A DNA stretch of 64,000 bases from Helicoverpa zea (Eukaryota; Arthropoda; Insecta; Lepidoptera; Noctuidae): assembly GCF_022581195.2 (NCBI RefSeq), contig NC_061467.1:9486001-9550000 (forward strand), given 5' to 3'. The notes below the pieces were generated by a model. The model saw only the letters and a list, made by a program, of their open reading frames with translations. It was not told the origin of the DNA and did not search any database. The first letter of the stretch is position 1; each line of letters starts with the position of its first letter. The translations under genes and the position numbers were made by a program. This document shows, in pieces, positions 12,901-23,200 of this stretch.

Positions 12901-15649
12901 TTCAGCATGGTATTTGTCACACTTAATACGAAGTTTTAAGTATCAATTTAATATAGTAGTTAGTTTGATTTTTTTGTGATATTTTTTTACATTATTAGAA
13001 AACACATTTTAAACGAATGCAGTGGACGACAACATTTTTTAACAATAAAGTTTAAATAAAAAATAAGTACCTGAACATCCACAATATACTTTTTCATAGG
13101 CAAATCATCCAATCTAGACTCCTGTAACACTTTCAACACTCTATGGTACGGCTCAAAGAACACTTCACTCTCAACCATTACAAATGCTTCAGAGAAAATG
13201 CTTTTAGATGTCGGGTTTTGAAATGATACTGCTACCTGAAATTGGTTATAAGTAATTTAAATGTTCTTATAGTACATAGGAAACAAGCTTCATATGAAAA
13301 AATACATAGAAAATAGAGGGGGTACAGTAGAAGGAAGACATAAGGTACCCTAATGCATTGGCAAAACCAGGGAATTGTTGCAAATCTGCAAAAGAGTTGC
13401 ACATCTTTCTACTAAAAACGCTATGTAAGTACCAACTGTTGCACCTAATTATGATAAGCAAAAAAGGGGTTGTCACGAAGAACACACGAACGGGACATCT
13501 GAAAGTGGTGAGTAATGCCAGTCTTGAAGAAATATTTCGCTTGGCATAAGTTAGAAAAAAAAATTGCAGACCTGAAGGCTAACCTCCAATAGAAGAGCCA
13601 CAAAAAGTCTAACAGATACAGAAGATTGATCCTTAATTATCATAATTTTAAGGTTCAAAATTATATAAACACAAAAACATACTCACATATCCATCACCAA
13701 GCAGGTTCAAACTCGAATCAAGTACAGTAGCACACAAAATTGTCTCAAAATTATCACTAGTGAAGAGCAACAAAGATCCAAACATTAGATGCTTGTTGTA
13801 CGCATATCTCTTGCTGTCAACCAGACCATGGGTTGTTCGTTCCTTCCAAGCTATGTCTACTAGGTGACCCACTCGATTGTTGCTTACGTAGTTACGGATT
13901 ATACGTACTTTTGGGTATACTCTGGAAATTAAAAAGGTATGTTTTGACAAAATAGGAAAGTTGCTTGAGGTGTGTGAAATTGTTTTCATAATAAAATAAC
14001 TGATTTAGGCCAATATCTGAGGATCACAATAATGTTGTGCTACTCTGCTTTGGTGTAGGACTTTAGAATATGTGTGAAATCATTGTAAAGTTAAGAGGTC
14101 TTACTACAAAAAAGTTAAACAGGCGTTCGTCACAGGTTTAAGAAAAATATGTATAGAGAATTTTTTGTAAATATGTATCAAAAGGCTGTCTAACTTTTAG
14201 AATGTAGGTTTTTTTTGTGTTTGTAAGTAAGAATACAAACCAATTGAGTAAATGATAAGAAAATTGTACATCATAAAAAAACTAAAAGCAACTAAACAAA
14301 TATAAATGTACATTATACATACCTAATATTCTCATGCCGTCTCTTACTAGGATTTTCGAAATATTTAGCTGCAACATAACACCAAAACTTTATACAAAGC
14401 TCAAACAAAAAATCACAGAACTTTTACATAATTGTTACCAACATATTCCTTCACGCAGTGGTCCGAAACAGTCTTCTCTTAACAGTTTAAACTGTATATC
14501 TAAATAATGTTCTACACTGGGGTACGCTCCGTTGATAATGTTTGGTTGTATGGGCACCGTATTTGGTGAAAGCAAGTCATCATGGGTAGGGAATATAGAA
14601 AGGTTTTTGAAGTAATTTTTGTCAGGATTCGTTGTTTCTGATGGTGGTGGAGGGATGTCATCTTCGAAGTCTTCTAGGACCTGAAAATCAATTCAGGTAC
14701 TTGTAAAATTAATTACATTAATGTTAGGAGTACTTCTAGCAAAAACACATAGGAAGTGGTGAAGGGCGTTTTGGGGGCTGTCTTTTGTAAATTTGACGTT
14801 CAAAAAGTGACTGTAGAATTTGTGTATTAATAATATTAATTAGGTACCTGTCTCACTGAAAACAGTTGTAATTATAATAAGTTATTTAATCACATTAATG
14901 TATAATTTTAAAGAATATTGGTTAAAATAACTATTCAAAGTAAATAAAGTTTAAGTTACCTCATCTTTCAACAATTTCATTGTTTTATTTTTCAAGTTTT
15001 CAATCCTCACAAACAGATCATTACTGAATCTCTCAGTGTGCTCTTCACGTACACCAAAAGCACTAACTTCTGTTATTTCTAACAAATCTAATACATCTTT
15101 CATAAACTCCAAATTATCTCTTTCAAAGTTAATAATTCCTTCACAGAGATTCAATATATTTGCATAAAATGCTTCAACATCATCCCAAAGCTGCAAATTC
15201 AACCTCTTTTCAACAATCCTCACACTTGGTAACTCGTCCAAATAGTTTTTAATGTTCACCAAAAAGTTTGAATTCTGAAACCGGGTTCTCAACAGCTTAA
15301 CAATTTTTGAATTTTCTCCTGGCTCCAATGTCTTGTACACATTTGCGAGTATTTTAACAATTAAAACTATAAAATCACCTTTTAGTTCGTCTTCATCGAG
15401 AAGATTCCAGAACCCGGGTCTATGGGATACTTCTAAATTTAAAATTGGAGGTTGTAATGTTGAGATGTCGAGAAGTCGTTTGAAACCGATCGGTTTCTTT
15501 TCTGTGAATTGAGGCTTGGTCTCTGGTTTGGGTTCTGGCTGTTCTTCATCAGCAAATTCGGAGTTAGCTGAAGTATTAGGCCTGGCATCTTCAATCAACG
15601 TGCCGTCGAACCAATCTATGCGTAAAGAAGCTTTGTTACAGTCACCCAT
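3796..15649 (-). CDS. ZNFX1: ZNFX1-type SF1 RNA helicase, 13 coding exons, 3' end not in window
   Basis: This is a spliced gene read right to left. Coding exons are 15649-14960, 14680-14443, 14368-14323, 13921-13687, 13235-13071, 12711-11833, 11480-11325, 9643-9496, 8983-8900, 8665-8391, 5046-4900, 4504-4330 and 3938-3796. They total 3,381 nt and stay in one frame throughout. All junctions are GT-AG, with one weak donor at exon 2. The product matches ZNFX1 along its length: the N-terminal block with the REDCFGPLREGI motif, Walker A GPPGTGKT, a Walker B variant VIVEEAAE, motif III GDHKQLRP, QGEE in motif V and ALSRAKEG in motif VI. In the family this helicase binds RNA; the worm protein acts in inherited small-RNA silencing and the mammalian one in antiviral dsRNA sensing. 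A role here is inferred from homology only. The C-terminal NFX1 zinc fingers are missing from the window and probably lie left of position 1. Confidence 0.9.
4330..4504 (-). CDS. ZNFX1: ZNFX1-like exon 12 (motifs V and VI)
   Basis: This exon carries VDNYQGEENRIIILSLVRS and then NRICVALSRAKEG. These are SF1 motifs V and VI, with the arginine finger in SRAK. Acceptor attcacag, donor gtaagt. It ends in phase 1, splitting the Gly codon. Confidence 0.94.
4900..5046 (-). CDS. ZNFX1: ZNFX1-like exon 11
   Basis: This exon has 49 codons, acceptor atttccag and donor gtgagt, both phase 0. It encodes WCVALADYLMKMNYSPDEIT followed by ILATYNGQVNLLRD. This matches the YLPSQITILTTYTGQL block at the start of the second RecA-like domain's conserved part. 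Confidence 0.9.
7466..7992. mobile_element. hAT-type nonautonomous transposon
   Basis: The 13-bp inverted repeats are CAGTGTTGCCAAC and GTTGGCAACACTG. The 8-bp duplication TTTGTATG lies at 7458-7465 and 7993-8000. The CAGTG ends and 8-bp duplication are diagnostic of hAT. It is inserted in an arm of the 7395-8121 MITE and carries a zinc-finger coding remnant. Confidence 0.9.
7525..7740 (+). pseudogene. BED-like zinc-finger remnant of a hAT transposase
   Basis: A 71-codon open stretch reads WRNVESTAGQVAKCKFCG, then DLKSHGMSKKHLQNKK. It has the BED/hAT finger layout of an upstream Trp, C-x2-C, then H-x5-H. It has no start codon and ends at a stop soon after, so only the DNA-binding N-terminal part is left. 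It lies wholly inside the hAT element. Confidence 0.6.
8391..8665 (-). CDS. ZNFX1: ZNFX1-like exon 10 (motifs III and IV)
   Basis: This exon begins GDHKQLRPTAAHYKLAKDYN (motif III) and continues LEISLFERMI. TTQRRMSRNF corresponds to the LNYQHRMRPE motif IV. It then has GVKDNLYFFEHDIF. Acceptor ttttcag, donor gtaaga. The intron after it is 3.3 kb and mostly transposon. Confidence 0.93.
8900..8983 (-). CDS. ZNFX1: ZNFX1-like exon 9 (Walker B)
   Basis: This 84-nt exon encodes VIVEEAAEVLEAHIVASLTH followed by QCQHLILI. VEEAAE is the family's Walker B form, with EE in place of DE. Donor gtaaga; phase 1 at both ends. Confidence 0.92.
9103..9289. mobile_element. MITE with TAA duplication, intron 8
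   Basis: The inverted repeats begin CGGCCAGTTTCTTCATCAAA and extend about 70 bp. TAA occurs at 9100-9102 and 9290-9292. The arms are built from GTTAAAGTAAAAGT-like runs. No coding sequence. Confidence 0.75.
9496..9643 (-). CDS. ZNFX1: ZNFX1-like exon 8
   Basis: The acceptor is ttattacag and the donor gtaaat. The exon encodes VMKTVRVVGVTTSTAARRHD up to KLHSPI. This matches the VVGMTTTGAAKY block just upstream of the Walker B motif. It ends in phase 1, and the split codon is completed in exon 9. Confidence 0.9.
9935..10225 (-). mobile_element. tRNA-headed SINE with tail A, diverged
   Basis: This is a minus-strand copy of the family seen at 46135-46530. The tRNA-like head is at the right (ctacccactaaaccacca mirrors the A box; ctggaatcaaagacg is a mutated B box). 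The tail is at the left (cttactggcttctgactacc). It lies in intron 7. Confidence 0.75.
10330..10398 (+). repeat. Helitron-type 3' end fragment
   Basis: The stretch ends acgaagtcgcgggcaggag then CTAG, followed by T. This is the usual terminus of short lepidopteran Helitrons. The 5' end is not identifiable. A second, more decayed terminus lies near 10600-10640. Confidence 0.5.
10691..11247. repeat. Interspersed repeat with GGGTTCCGT hairpin and GTCCGTCT microsatellite
   Basis: It opens with a hairpin (AGGGTTCCGT to ACGGAACCCT, 10691-10726). A short tandem run of gtccgtct follows at 10741-10767. It closes with acggaacccttcgtgcacga and gactcgcacttggccgg, recognisable as the end blocks of a very common lepidopteran repeat. 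No coding sequence is seen. It lies in intron 7. Confidence 0.6.
11325..11480 (-). CDS. ZNFX1: ZNFX1-like exon 7
   Basis: This exon has 52 codons, acceptor tcttttag and donor gtaagc, both phase 0. It contains LYSLKPEQRWQLYFSAVNVL, corresponding to the family's DLSSRWQLYRLWL-type segment between the Walker A and Walker B halves. Confidence 0.87.
11833..12711 (-). CDS. ZNFX1: ZNFX1-like exon 6 (Walker A, motif Ia, coiled linker)
   Basis: This is the largest exon, with 293 codons. It opens NETNPPAYLSPETIYTVPYD and then enters the SF1 helicase core. The Q-like motif LDDSQLEAFKFALTREFAVI leads to Walker A GPPGTGKT and motif Ia VICYTNHALDQFLEGI. The second half is a long charged Lys/Glu-rich stretch, likely coiled coil, ending LNRRLEYFK. 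The acceptor is aattacag and the donor gtgagg; both ends are phase 0. Confidence 0.93.
13071..13235 (-). CDS. ZNFX1: ZNFX1-like exon 5
   Basis: This exon has 55 codons, acceptor caatttcag and donor gtactt. It includes VMVESEVFFEPYHRVLKVLQ, the family's (M)VE..AYFEAYRHVL block just before the helicase core. Both ends are phase 0. Confidence 0.88.
13687..13921 (-). CDS. ZNFX1: ZNFX1-like exon 4
   Basis: The acceptor is aatttccag and the donor gtgagt. The exon encodes VYPKVRIIRNYVSNNRVGH, then KRYAYNKHLMFGSLLLFTSD and NFETILCATV. These match the pre-helicase region of ZNFX1, including its LLYGSL / DNFETFLFATV-type block. It ends in phase 0. Confidence 0.88.
14323..14368 (-). CDS. ZNFX1: ZNFX1-like exon 3 (46-nt microexon)
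   Basis: This short exon has acceptor gttgcag and donor gtatgt. It reads KYFENPSKRRHENI and ends in phase 2. It joins exon 4 exactly to make the Arg of ENIRVYPKVRII, which fits the family pattern at this point. The intron before it is only about 74 bp. Confidence 0.75.
14443..14680 (-). CDS. ZNFX1: ZNFX1-like exon 2 (REDxxxPLREGI block)
   Basis: The acceptor is ttttcag at 14681-14687. The frame continues VLEDFEDDIPPPPSE, then HYLDIQFKLLREDCFGPLR, a strongly conserved ZNFX1 block. The only frame-preserving donor is gttggt (14442), with G at +5 but T at +3. A donor four bases on (gtaaca at 14438) looks similar in strength, but would put a stop codon (TGC TAA) at the next junction. Confidence 0.75.
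14960..15649 (-). CDS. ZNFX1: ZNFX1-like exon 1 (start codon, N-terminal region)
   Basis: This exon has 230 codons and begins MGDCNKASLRIDW. The ATG is the first one in the long open frame. A Pro/Glu/Lys-rich linker (residues about 25-52) is followed by the family's helical N-terminal block, starting near FKRLLDISTLQPPILNLE. It ends in GATGAG with donor gtaact, phase 0. The 200 bp upstream show no convincing TATA box. A possible 5'UTR acceptor (tttgcag) lies about 90 bp before the ATG on the coding strand. Confidence 0.85.
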
Positions 15650-16990
15650 GACTGAGTATTGAGACTATCACTAACACACAGTGAAATTAATATACATCTA
15701 TTTATTTAGCAGTTAATTTCATTTAAAACTACTGCAAATTAAAGTAGGACGAATAAAAATAAATCTTTGTTTTGACGTAAGAAATACAAAGAAAGAATGA
15801 AACAGCTGACGCAGTCAGTGTCGCTGTCACTTCGTGTCACGGGATTTATGTCAAAAACGTTCCGGTATACGTTATATAACTTATTTGCTTTTGCACATCT
15901 TGACGCTACATTCAAGTCTATCTTCTAACGACCTTCTTGTTGGTTGGTCGTTAAAAGGTCACTTGTTAAGCATAATGGTTACCTTTTATAGCATAATAAA
16001 CTGTAAAATGGGACTGGGTTACAGTCTTCCCGTTTCGTTAATCGGGTACTTAATTATGCTTAACCCCTCTGCTCGACAAGATTTTGACATATGACTTTAC
16101 CGTTGATTCGGCGGGATATTTTGAATCGCGACATGGAAGTCAAAAATTTGTACTAACTTTCAACACATGAATTCTAAGTCCGTAATGCCTGATCAGAAGT
16201 ATTTTAACTATAACTTTAGAGCTCACTTATTTGACAACAACGTGCAAAGATCAAATGGGGTCAGTTAATTCAGAAAAAGATAATAATTACGGTGTTTTTA
16301 AGTCTATCGAAAAGTTAGGCATTTCAAATTTGGTGAAAACTTACCAATAGGTAATCGCATCACTTTGTCAAACACAACACAAACCTCATATTTATAACAT
16401 TTTCAATCCGTTGCAATACATTTCGTGCACTTATTTATGTTCAATAACTAAAAAATCAGCACATAAAATACACAATAAAAATGAACAATTTACAAGATCA
16501 AAGTCACAGACAAGTAGAGTTTGGAATGGAGTATTTTTTTTTTTCAATCAGCGGTGTGCATTCGATACCTAAATCGGAAATTTATTATAAATAATCGAAT
16601 ACCAATTTTATATATACCTATTTTTTAATAGCAACTTATTTCAATTTTATTTATTAATTTTAAATTATAGGTTCAATTTGTTTTTGTTGTTAAGAAAAAA
16701 GATATTTAAGTTTTATGAAAGTTTTTAGCATTAAATTTTTATATGTATTATTTATTTTGGTGTTGCGTCATTCGTAATAATTTTTAACTTTAATTGAATT
16801 TTTATTACCTATTACGGAATTTTAATTTATTCTTATATTATTTCTCAACAATTCTAACATTTTTGTTTCGGCGGAGGGTATGCGGGTGTTCTGAAATATA
16901 ATGCAATTTGTAACTACCAAAGGTATGTACTTATTTGATGATGAGAAACAATAATAATAATTGATTGATTTTAAAGTCACCAAATATTTT
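15650..16990. other. Upstream region of the ZNFX1-like gene, no gene seen
   Basis: This must contain the promoter, but I see no clear TATA/Inr pair. An inverted pair gtcacttgttaagcataat / attatgcttaacccc lies at about 15958-16066. 16500-16860 is very AT-rich. Confidence 0.5.
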
Positions 16991-17667
16991 TAACCGAATT
17001 CCAAAAAGGAGGTGGTTCTCAATTTGGATGTTTGTTTTTGGTCGAAAGGGTATATTCCCCATATTTGTTATTAGGTCCAGGATCTGATGATGGAAACCTT
17101 GAGAAATCGAGGGCAGCTCTCGAAAATTGTAAGCATAGATAAGGTTATAACTTGACACTCAGATGTATATCTGATAACACTATGAGACAGTAAAGGTTTG
17201 GAGCTGACCTGATGATGGAGACCAGAGAAGGTCGAGGGAACTCGGCAACCGAACTTCTCTCGTCTCCATCTCCTTCACTGTTGCAGAGGCCTCGTAAATA
17301 CGAATAATATAAGCACAAACACGAGAAAGTTTAAATATTCAGTTGTCGAGTTCCCTCGACCTTCACTGGTCTCCATCATCAGGTCAGCTCAAAGCCTTCA
17401 CTGTTGAATAGTGCTACCAGGCAAACACCTGAGTGATAAGATTTCAACCTATGTATTTCTGCAACTTTCGAAAGTCGCCCTCGATTTCTCAAGGTTCCAT
17501 CATCAGATCCTGACCTGATGATAATGGGACCACCTCGGAAGTACACGCTATCAAACAAAAAAAGAATCATCAAAATCGATAAATAAATGGCTGAGTAATC
17601 GCGTAACAAACATACAAAAAAAAAACGGTCGAATTGAGAACCTCCGCTTTTTGGGAAGTCGGTTAAA
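16991..17667. repeat. 680-bp foldback repeat with ACCGA(C)TTCC ends
   Basis: Both ends carry the aaccgacttcccaaaaaggagg-type block in opposite orientation (16992 and about 17665). Inside, two nested inverted pairs occur: GATCTGATGATGGAAACCTT against 17490-17512, and GACCTGATGATGGAGACCAG against 17362-17390. A related, rearranged copy lies at 58990-59607. No coding sequence. Confidence 0.65.
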
Positions 17668-19586
17668 AATAAGTCGGCGGCGGCCATCTTTCCATCTTGG
17701 ACCAGCTTTCGATGAACAGCGAACTATTTGCCCTTTCAAACAATAAAATCGTCATAAATTTTTGCGATAACTACACCTAACTACGGCTCTCGTCAAATAG
17801 CTTTGCCGCTCAGTTAAAAAGTTGGAAGTAACGAATCGCCATTAAGTTTGGCAGATCTACAGGAATCCTGCACATAAAACACCCGAAGAATAAGTCTTCA
17901 TTTGCCGTCTTCAGAAACCCTAAAAACCGAAGATTTTTTTTATTCCGGCTACAACGTATTTTCTACCATTGATTTTCTAGCATTTTTTTCAAAATAAATT
18001 AAGTCATTTTACTTTTCCTAATTTATTTTCAGATTATGGTAAGTATACAAAAGTGCAATTTAGTAATATTATAATATCAAATAATATAAAATTATTAAAT
18101 CGATTCTTTATTTTAACGAATCGGATCATTCGATGCAAAACTTCTATCACCGTCGCCATCTTGTCTATGCGTCTTCAAATTTAAAAAAACAACTAATGTA
18201 AACAAACATGGCGAGTTCGATCAGAATTCCCGGTAATTACGATTGGATTTTAAAAAGGTATATTTCTAACGGGATGCTAAATATGAAAGGTTTGAATGCG
18301 TAAAAATAATTTAAATTTATTTAGTTATTTTATTTAGTACTCACAAATGTGGTTTGATTGGAAAGAAAATAAATATGAGCGTAAATAATTAGGAAAGTGT
18401 ATGACTGATTCGCAGACCCCAATTGGGGTCTAAACCGAGCTTACGGTGACATTGATGTTCAGACCCCGATTGGGGTCCGCTACGGATTTGACGGTTAACT
18501 TCATTATACTACCTATAATAAAGCATTAGGAATTTCTTTTTCATTCTGGAAAATGAGAGAAAGAAAACATATATATCCAATATTTTCAAAAAAATGTATG
18601 AGGAGACAGCACAGCCTGCACCAGTAAAGATGATGATGTGTCAAAATATTGATGAATAATTTTATTTTATTTAACTTATGAGGTCTGTATCATATATTAT
18701 TCGTAGGTAACAGCCCACGGAGCTGATGACCACACGTCTCGCAGTAACAGAATTAGAAAATAAAAATACAATCTGCTAAAAGCCAGTCTTATGAAGTTAT
18801 GACCAAACCACGGGAACGAACAATTTTTTTCTGAATACTATGGCACGCGGCAAGCTAAAGGACAAAACCCTCATCCTAATAATTTCAGTCTATCATCCAA
18901 CCATAACAACAATCGTAATAATTACGAGGGAACATTTCCTTGTAATCTTGTAATACTATGATGCGTAAACAAACATTGCTAGTACAAAGCCGCCATTTGG
19001 TATTTTGGACAGTTGCCAGCCAGCATTATGCTTAAAGGTTCTGCACGTGTATCTACCTATAAAAACTTTTTTGTTCGAAAAATATGAATGATTACGGCCA
19101 CTTAAATAACAGAGCTGGAATGATGAGAGCATAGAGAAAAAAATGATGTCTAATAAACTTTTTGCTCTCCTTAGAACCCTGGATCATGGATCTTGCAATT
19201 ACCATGAGATTTCACAAAGGTTTACTTGGACTGATAAAAAAAATAATGAATAGGAAAAGATTCAAACATTCGTTTCAACGTAAACAACTGAATGGAAGCG
19301 AAACGAAAAACAGAGCAAAAGTAAACACTGAAAATCCATGAAAATGCTCAAGGTTTGCAAACAAGAAAAAATAACATTGAAAGCTTGCGTGAATACCAAA
19401 TGCGATTTATTTGGTTTTTGGCGACCAGAATTTAAATTAAGTATTTCAAAAGCTCGTAGAGTATGTAAGCTTGTGTAATGCATCTTATTTTCATACTAAC
19501 TTCTGCCAGGGGCTTCACCAGCATCCCGAAGTAATTATTGTTTCACCCACCCGGACCTTAAATAGTGTAACTAGTGTATAACCTCC
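17668..19586. other. No gene seen
   Basis: AT-rich sequence. The only notable structure is the pair of palindromes at 18414-18478. A 31-codon ORF (ATG at 18209) is unsupported. Confidence 0.5.
18414..18478. repeat. Two related 18-bp palindromes
   Basis: AGACCCCAATTGGGGTCT (18414-18431) is a perfect palindrome. AGACCCCGATTGGGGTCC (18461-18478) is a near-palindromic relative. They are separated by 29 bp. Function unknown. Confidence 0.8.
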
Positions 19587-19589
19587 TAA

Positions 19590-20223
19590 GGCTGCAGTTA
19601 GACGACGCGAAAAAATTCTTGCGGCCGCCGCGCGGCGACCTCGCGGTGGCCGCGTACTAACTGTTCAGTTATAGCAAATTTATGTTTTATTAACTAGGAC
19701 GTAAAGTTGAAATTAATGTTGAGTAACTAACCGCGCGGTGACCGCGCGGCGTTCGCTCTTCGATCACACAGCGGCCGCGCGGCCGTCTCGCTCTCACACT
19801 CACACTCGAATCATGTATGAAGTTGAGTAGTTTATCAAATGTTTTAACATCCATTCGGAAATAATCTGCGAATTCTTTTTCATCTTCTCGCAATTGGTTG
19901 TATACTTGTATAGCGTATGAAATTCACCAAACTCTTCTCGCCGTGCTAAAATAGGATGAATCCAAAATTTTCTATATTTCTTTTTTATTTCTTTTTGCTT
20001 TGTCGGTACAAGTAATATGCAATCATAATTTTATTCTTATTAGTCAAATAGCTCATAACGAACACGTGTGAATTTTAAGAAAGACCAAGATCAACTGGAA
20101 ATGGTTCGGGTTCGCAGTGGCGTGGCGTGGCCACCAGGCCTGACCGCGCGGCCGCCGCGCGGTCGCCGTACTTTCGCCGCGCGGCCGACACGCTGTAACA
20201 TTCCGTGTCATATAAACGCGCCC
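19590..20223. mobile_element. PIF/Harbinger-type element with transposase scrap
   Basis: TAA is duplicated at 19587-19589 and 20224-20226. The ends GGCTGCAGTTAGACGACGCG and (complement) GGGCGCGTTTATATGACACG are related but diverged. Several GCGGCCGCGCGG-type runs make the flanks GC-rich. The interior holds a frameshifted Harbinger transposase N-terminus on the minus strand. Confidence 0.7.
19815..20028 (-). pseudogene. Harbinger transposase N-terminal fragment, frameshifted
   Basis: Three blocks in different frames read in order on the minus strand: MIAYYLYRQSKKK, then YRKFWIHPILARREEFGEFH, then QLREDEKEFADYFRMDVKTF continuing DKLLNFI. These are the typical N-terminal blocks of PIF/Harbinger transposases (W.HPI, GEF.TL, YFRM...F..LL). 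The catalytic domain is absent. It is broken and inactive. Confidence 0.75.
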
Positions 20224-20226
20224 TAA

Positions 20227-23200
20227 GGCAAGAGACCAAGGCAATTTCTGTTATACGTTATCAGAATCTAAGCATTAGCCGTGTACTCTACCTACCTATG
20301 TGTTAGCTTTAATCTTCCCGTTGTGGTTTTATGGCTGAAAATAGGTTAATTTACAATTCACGTGTACTAACACCATCGACCGCCATGGTGCTTTGTTCCT
20401 GAAAGACCGGGCCTTTAGACTGCTTGGGTATAGGTATACTTCTTACCATATTATTATTGCACCTTTGTGAAATTTTCTTACTTTCTTTTTCGTTTCTTGT
20501 CTTTAAGCAGTATTCCTTAGGATAAAATAAAGTCTTGTCATCATTAGGTAGCCAAAACCATAGGCTTCGTTTTTGAAGTAAAAGTTTGCAATTTTTGTTG
20601 CTTTACCGGGTCGTGTTTGTGTTTTACATACAAAATACTATACCTATAAAAAATAAAATTATTTTCCTGGTCACATTATTATATTTACCCATGAGTTAAA
20701 TAACTGCTAAGCTTTGTAAGTAGGTAACTATGTATAAGGAACCATCTTTCAAATTGTAATGGCATTGAGACGAGCAGAGCGAGCATAAACATTTTACCAT
20801 AAAGCTATTGCTACACTGGACCACGATGTTATCTGTCATCACGTAAAAAAAATAGTTATTTATCGCGGCCCAGTAAAATTCTGGTAGGTTACCTAATCCC
20901 TGCTTCTCTGAGACATCAGATTATATTCTATCCCAAGAAAAGGCTAGATATAAATGCTAGGGCTACATATTGCTGATAATGTGATAAAACTATTAAGTAC
21001 CTACGTACTTGTAGACGGTAATTATTTTTAAAGCTTCTTCTATCATTTCCTGAATTGATTTTGCTTTACTTTACAGTAGGCGAACTAATGTATCCCCAGC
21101 TTGAAAATTAAACTGAAAATTCTAATATAGAATGTAATAAACCTTTTCAATCTGTCTGTCTCTGGTCCAGAATTTTAAAAACCTCATTTAAAACGGACTT
21201 TATTTGGACAGCACCGTGATTATTTTTTTATGCCGTTTTTTATAAAGTGTACAAGTGGGAGTAGATTTTATTTTAGACAGGTTAATGTTAAGATAATATA
21301 TTTTTTTTAAATATACAAGTACAAAGGATTTAGAGGTGTTGGTATTTCATATTGTAAGGCAAAGTTGACTCTTCTTTTACCACCAATAAGGTCTTTGCAA
21401 GTAACTGTGCATATATTCAGCATTTTATTTAGCTTAGCTTTATTTTCTCGATCTTGCCCTCTTTACTACAAAATACTTTATTCTCCAGCATAAACTATGC
21501 GACATGATAAGTTATGCAAAAACGAATTACGACACTGGAAAGCCCGAGTACATTTTCTCTAATCTGTTTAACATGGAAACAAAACAGCCACAAAGGTCCG
21601 CTCAGTTCATAAAACTCGTTTCTACAAATCCACAACAATTAAAGTTTAATTACCGTTTTCGGAACAATGTACCTAAACCTTATTTATTCAGGCGTCTAAC
21701 CTAGGCTAATTTCTTAGAGCGCTTAACCAACTGGAACCACTAAGCAATATAACGCTTGTCATGAAAATCTATAGCCGTCGTTATCGGTATAAACTTGACG
21801 CACATATGTATGTCTATATGTATCTACATAGGTATACTAAATCACTTTACTGTCCACGATGTGAATACAATAGTTAAACAATCTGTGTGTTCACATATGA
21901 CTATTTAAATTACCTATGTCGGCGCTCCTGTAACGTTGGCCGAGGGAAGGCATGCTAATAGCGTCTCCGGTTAGTTCAATTATCTACGACTAATTTGTTT
22001 GTAATAATTCGTTTAGGAGCTTAACATTTTTATGTTGTTTTTTTAATTATTTCAGTTGGGACAAAGGAAACGCTAATAACGTTTGTTGCTGGACCTTAGA
22101 ACGAGCCCTAATGCGATTTTAATTATTTTTTAGGCTTAGGCTGGTATTACGATTTGTTTTAAGAACGTCGGCCATCTTTTATTGACTTTAAAAAGTGGGA
22201 AAATGATCTTTCAATGTTTTTTTGTGCATGTACTTGATTTTCCCTCGGTTGATGTAGGTATCTATACTTCTCTTATGTACTCCCTTATTTAGGTACCACC
22301 TTTTTGTACTCTGTTTGTGGTACCTACCCCTTTGTACTACCCTTATGTACTGCCCTTGTATATATATAAGTACCGTATGTACTCTCTAACTAGGAACTAA
22401 CATAGTTTTTCTACCATATCTCACGTCACTTCAAACTAATGTTCATACAATACTTACCTACAACCAACATGGAAGTGCTTGCTATCTGACCAGTGACTCG
22501 GAGACTGGCGTTAAGAGATTAGTCGTCCCCAATACACTCACCTAAGTGAATAGATATTACCTGCATTCAAGCATTGCGGGGATGGAGCTAACCTATTCGA
22601 AATAGTGCTCTGAAGAATAAGTATATTGTAGGATATCTATGCAAATATTTTAAAGCTGAAGAGTTTGTTTGAACGATTTTAAGAAATCTTGAATTGTTAG
22701 ATAGCCCATTTATTGAGAAAGGTTACATGCTACTTTTATCCGGGTGAGCGGCGTAGGCCCAAGACACGAACAGACAAAAGATAGTCACATATTATATTAT
22801 GTCTATGCATATAATATACATAGCTGTCAAACTTATAAAACCCCTTCTTTTTGCATCAGAGGTAACAAAACATAATAACCTTTCTCAGTATTTCGATTGA
22901 TTTTGTCTTAAAATATAAGCAAGTTTTTGTTATTAACTAACAATAAATAACCGTACACTGAACACGCAATTAACACTGCCATTACAGATTAAAAACGCAT
23001 TAATTCCTCTTTGCACTTTAAAAAGAGAACACGGTAAATTGCCCTCAATTTATTGGCGTCGTGATAATTACAATGAATCGGACATAAACAAAAATAAAGG
23101 CGGAATACGAGTCGAAACCTTTGTCATTGACAGATGACCATTCCGTGGTGTTGATTGGAAAACAATTCGAGTACTCAATCAGAGATATCGAGGAAGTTAA

